From Spirochaetales bacterium (GTDB lineage Bacteria; Spirochaetota; Spirochaetia; Sphaerochaetales; Sphaerochaetaceae): a stretch of DNA of 8,253 nt. The DNA lies in NCBI GenBank assembly GCA_022785155.1, contig JALFRH010000160.1, positions 1-8,253 of the forward strand, read 5' to 3'. The notes under the pieces are model-generated. The model did no database searches. It was not told the origin of the DNA and saw nothing but the letters and a program-made list of their open reading frames with translations. Below are positions 5,956-8,253 of this stretch, in pieces (within the stretch, counting starts at the first letter, position 1; every line of letters begins with the position of its first letter). The translations under genes and the position numbers were made by a program.

Positions 5956-6259
5956 ATGCGAGATCTGCCTATTTCATATGGCAATAGCTGCCATGCTAGG
6001 TTCTGGTCAAACAAGACCATCGAATGGAATGAGCTCTGCGAGAAGCTGAAGACGACGATACGTACCACAGAGACTGTCGAAGAGTATTCGAAGATGAGGA
6101 AAAGCGACAGGGGGAGGCCGCGAAGGGCAAGGGGGCTTTGTCGCGGGGCACCTTAGGGAAAACCGGCGCAAGGCCGACACCGTTGTAAGAGCCAATAGAA
6201 AAGGGAAAATAGCTGGAATTATAAGGTTGTTTGATTTGGTGGGGTCTTTTTTCTTGTAG
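5956..6259 (+). pseudogene. Truncated, frameshifted VirE-type primase/helicase N-terminus
   Basis: The ATG at 5956 has GGAGG eight bases upstream. The protein begins MRDLPISYGNSCHARFWSNK and continues through LKTTIRTTETVEEYSKM, the typical start of VirE-type (virulence-associated protein E-like) primases of phages and integrative elements, which are usually several hundred residues long. After KSDR the frame is lost. The expected continuation, GGFVAGHLRENRRKADTVV, is in the next frame from about 6113 to 6187, so one extra base lies in the G-run at 6110-6114. Dropping one G joins the two parts with a spacing that fits the family. Beyond about 6187 the similarity stops and the shifted frame ends at TAG 6257-6259, so most of the gene, with all catalytic motifs, is gone. 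It is a dead remnant of a replication module, together with the preceding HTH gene. Confidence 0.7.
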
Positions 6260-6499
6260 TTGATATGTCTATATTACTATCTCTTTGTATGCTTATTGGG
6301 GGTGGATTCTATTGTGTTGGGGCATAAAGAGCCGTCAAGGCCTTTCGTAATAAGCCGAGGTAAATAATCCTATATAAGATTAAGAATTATCGCCAAGTGC
6401 TCCCTCTTTTCCTATTTAATATTCTTTTGCAGAATTATGTGCTTGGCGATAAACAACATCTCGGTCTTTCTAATTTCTATTTTGCAATATAAGGATATG
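6260..6499. other. AT-rich gap with an 11-bp inverted repeat
   Basis: No gene is visible here. TTATCGCCAAG (6387-6397) and CTTGGCGATAA (6442-6452) are perfect 11-bp inverted repeats 44 bp apart. AGAATTAT occurs next to both in the same orientation (6383-6390, 6431-6438). The pair lies downstream of the Rpn-like gene. The long loop and absent T-tract make a terminator unlikely; a small element end or a recombination scar is possible. Confidence 0.5.
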
Positions 6500-7324
6500 T
6501 TATTCTATCTCAAGAATCTTTTTTACTTTCTCTAATGTAAGTTTAGTTCCTTTTGCAATCTTTTCTGGAGAAATCCCTTCAGTGTACATGAACTTTATGT
6601 CTGAAATACGATTCTCTTCTGTAAATTTATCAACAAGTTTCTGCTCCTCAATACACATCTTTCTTATCTCCTCATCTGTAAATACTTCCTTTCTTCTCTT
6701 CTCCATGTCTTTGTTCTTCAACTCTACATTTCCAGGAACCAAGAGGTCGTGGAATATGTCGCCAAGTATATCTTTACGTCCAGAGAGCCTTTCTGTGTTC
6801 AAGAATATAATAACACCATCGGCCTCCTCGGGAAAGATTTCTTCATTCATTCCTCCATCATGGTAGTCTGGCTTCATAGAGTATCTTATAGCTTCCAAGT
6901 CTCTAAATCCGTCCCATATCTTATACTCTTCTTCTGATTCTTTTATCTTGAGAAGAACAAACAGGTAGCATTTTCTTCCTTTTGCCTTTTTGAGTTGAAG
7001 ATGCCTTAAGTCATCCCATCGGGAAAACTTCACTTCTTCTATCTTCTCGTTCCAGTTCTGCATCTCTACCCAGATGCTTTCTCCATCAAGCATCTCTATC
7101 TCCATGTCAGTAATGCGTCCCCTTCCTTTGTCATGGGCTGCATACTTCTGTATTGTCAGGTTCTTGATAGACTTCAATTTCGGGATATAGTGCCGGATGA
7201 TGGTCTCAAGTACATTTTTTGTCTCAGGTGTAAGATCACCAAAGAATCTATTGAACTTTACGTTGGAGGATAGAGAGAGTTTTCTAATTTCCTCCAGTAT
7301 TTTGGGATCAATATCGTTGTCCAT
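6500..7324 (-). CDS. Rpn-like PD-(D/E)XK nuclease family protein (PDDEXK_2)
   Basis: A 274-aa protein, close to the usual family length. The ATG at 7324 has AAGGAG six bases upstream. It begins with a charged helix and the FNRFFGD motif near residue 30, where these proteins normally read similarly. Next come ETKNVLETIIRHYI and the nuclease core: D73 in GRITDMEIEM and E87/Q89 in ESIWVEMQNW, the D-ExQ form of the active site in this family. After the core come WDDLRHLQLKKAKGRKCYLF, where relatives carry a Y-rich helix, and EEADGVIIFLNTERL. The C-terminal end (ISPEKIAKGTKLTLEKVKKI) is the small HTH-like repeat usual in the family. Rpn proteins are recombination-promoting endonucleases, often multicopy and labelled as transposases. 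No partner gene or terminal repeats are visible, so it looks like a solitary intact copy. Confidence 0.8.
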   Translation of the reverse strand: MDNDIDPKILEEIRKLSLSSNVKFNRFFGDLTPETKNVLETIIRHYIPKLKSIKNLTIQKYAAHDKGRGRITDMEIEMLDGESIWVEMQNWNEKIEEVKFSRWDDLRHLQLKKAKGRKCYLFVLLKIKESEEEYKIWDGFRDLEAIRYSMKPDYHDGGMNEEIFPEEADGVIIFLNTERLSGRKDILGDIFHDLLVPGNVELKNKDMEKRRKEVFTDEEIRKMCIEEQKLVDKFTEENRISDIKFMYTEGISPEKIAKGTKLTLEKVKKILEIE

Positions 7325-7927
7325 TTATTTCTCCTTACACCTCTATAACGCGAAATTAATGTGTTTTGTCGAAAAATGAAGGATTACTAAACAATATGAA
7401 GTGACCTCGGATTTGCATTTTGCGTTTGGCGTAGGCCATAGATGCGTTTGCGAACGGCCACTAGGCACAGGCAAAAGGCCACCCCAGATTGAAGGTTTCT
7501 GAGGTAGTTTTTCATTTACTATTTCTCTTTAGGAACATTGATCAAAAACAGTGAAGTGCTGTGTTACTAGCTTGACTACAGAGTTGCTGGAAACCTCATC
7601 GTCTAGAATCATAGATGTCCAACTACTTGGAGAACGCTGAGAACACTCGATAGTGCTTTTTTGTTTTCGTTTCTTGTCTCCAATCATGACCTTCTTCAAT
7701 AGATATTTTCCATCTGGGATGGTTAAACCATTATGAGATCTTTTTCAACGTTACATATCTCCAAAATACTCTGTATAAGCTTCAAATGGCACTATTAACA
7801 ATTATGGCCTTTTAGACCTGCATTCCGGCCTTTTCGCTACGCAGTTATGGCTCTTTTACAACGCAATATGCATCGGATTAGTAGAATCGTGGATTTAGCA
7901 TATCCAAGGTATATAATACAAAAGAAA
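7325..7927. other. 600-bp gap without a recognisable gene
   Basis: Both strands were read and no supported gene was found. It holds the AAGGAG site for the leftward nuclease, an imperfect ~22-bp repeat (7421-7481), a weak hairpin CACT/AGTG followed by a T-run (about 7656-7670), and a near-palindrome ATGGTT-A-AACCAT (7719-7731). From 7799 the frame of the following IstB fragment is already open, reading unrelated sequence with in-frame ATGs at 7847 and 7868 but no ribosome binding site. The region looks like scarred non-coding DNA next to a truncated insertion sequence. Confidence 0.5.
7421..7481. repeat. Imperfect ~22-bp repeat, about three units
   Basis: TGCGTTTG occurs at 7421-7428 and 7443-7450, and GGCCA follows each at the same offset (7434-7438, 7456-7460). 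A third GGCCA appears 21 bases later (7477-7481) with a degenerate upstream half. The tract is more GC-rich than its surroundings. It may be repeated protein-binding sites or a decayed repeat. Confidence 0.4.
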
Positions 7928-8253
7928 TGCATGCAGGGATACGAGGTCAAGTTCATCACTCTCTCCCAGCTTGCCACAAGGCTGCTGGAGGCGAAGGAGA
8001 CGGGGCGGATAGAAAAGGCTCTTGGAGACTTCAGGGCCCTTGACCTTCTCATCATTGACGAATGGGGCTATTGCCAATTGGACAAGATGAGTTCCGAACT
8101 GGTGTTCCAGGTGATTGCCGACAGCTATGAGCACAAGAGTCTGATACTGACGACAAACCTTCCTTTCAGCGAATGGGGGAAGATCGTTGCTGACGAGCAG
8201 CTTGCTGCAGCCATGATCGACAGGATTGTTCATTTCGGTCACTTGATCGATAC
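7928..8253 (+). pseudogene. istB: 5'-truncated IstB-like ATPase (IS21 family helper), partial
   Basis: From 7928 to the window end one frame reads the C-terminal half of IstB, the AAA+ helper of IS21-type transposition: GYEVKFITLSQLATRLLEAK, LDLLIIDEWGY (Walker B), SSELVFQVIADSYEHKSL, ILTTNLPFSEWGK (sensor 1 region) and MIDRIVHFGHLID. IstB proteins are about 250 aa; the first ~120 residues, including the Walker A P-loop, are missing. Upstream the frame stays open to 7799 but reads unrelated sequence, so the break lies near 7925-7931. The fragment is GC-rich compared with the DNA before it. The istA transposase is not in the window, and the 3' end lies beyond it. It cannot be a working ATPase as seen; it marks a deletion or insertion boundary. 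Confidence 0.85.

Noticed and set aside
6582..6937. Plus-strand frames opposite the Rpn-like gene
   Set aside because: Low-complexity, serine/phenylalanine-rich translations typical of antisense frames of a Lys/Glu-rich gene.
7895..8242. Minus-strand 115-codon frame opposite the IstB fragment
   Set aside because: The plus strand encodes clear IstB motifs across the same bases, so this is an antisense shadow.

Overview
The window looks like an accessory region of a low-GC anaerobic bacterium. Long AT-rich stretches are interrupted by short, clearly more GC-rich blocks (about 5590-6190 and 7925-8253). Almost every start has an AGGAGG/AAGGAG-type Shine-Dalgarno site. The recognisable families are a lone PD-(D/E)XK nuclease, an Rpn/PDDEXK_2 nuclease, a VirE-type primase remnant, a small sigma-like HTH protein and an IstB fragment. 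Together they suggest a gut- or rumen-type Firmicute, or a spirochaete sharing the same mobile gene pool. I cannot assign a genus. No tRNA, rRNA or CRISPR array is visible.

Layout: (1) 139-4016, minus strand: five genes read leftward, none with a confidently known function. In transcription order they are a 151-aa unknown protein; a tandem family of three diverged paralogous helical proteins (3416-2891, 2558-1881, 1809-1210); and a 319-aa unknown protein (1098-139). The first paralog is broken by a 22-bp tandem duplication. Removing one unit restores one continuous 167-aa frame. A terminator-like hairpin and a TTGACG promoter candidate lie between paralogs 1 and 2, so there may be two transcription units. 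(2) 4330-5379, plus strand: an apparently intact PD-(D/E)XK nuclease with D-ExK-QxxxY residues, closed by a strong intrinsic terminator. The stretch before it (4133-4203) holds mutually exclusive hairpins. (3) 5438-6259, plus strand: three consecutive hairpins, a sigma-70-region-4-like HTH protein, and a frameshifted, truncated VirE-type primase start. This looks like the left-over replication-module edge of an integrative element or phage. (4) 6500-7324, minus strand: an intact Rpn-like nuclease. (5) 7325-7927: about 600 bp without a gene, then a 5'-truncated IstB (IS21 helper ATPase) that runs off the window.

How the parts may work together: regions 2-5 look like a graveyard and landing zone for mobile DNA, with two nucleases still intact. 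The part most likely to be undescribed is the leftward cluster. It has three paralogs sharing one core (GED..RP.YDY.., .MT.D.., .NY) but ending in chemically opposite tails: a short plain end, a Trp-rich tail and a ten-Glu acidic tail. They sit between two unknown proteins. A joint function is inference; the sequence shows the paralogy, the order and the disrupted first member.
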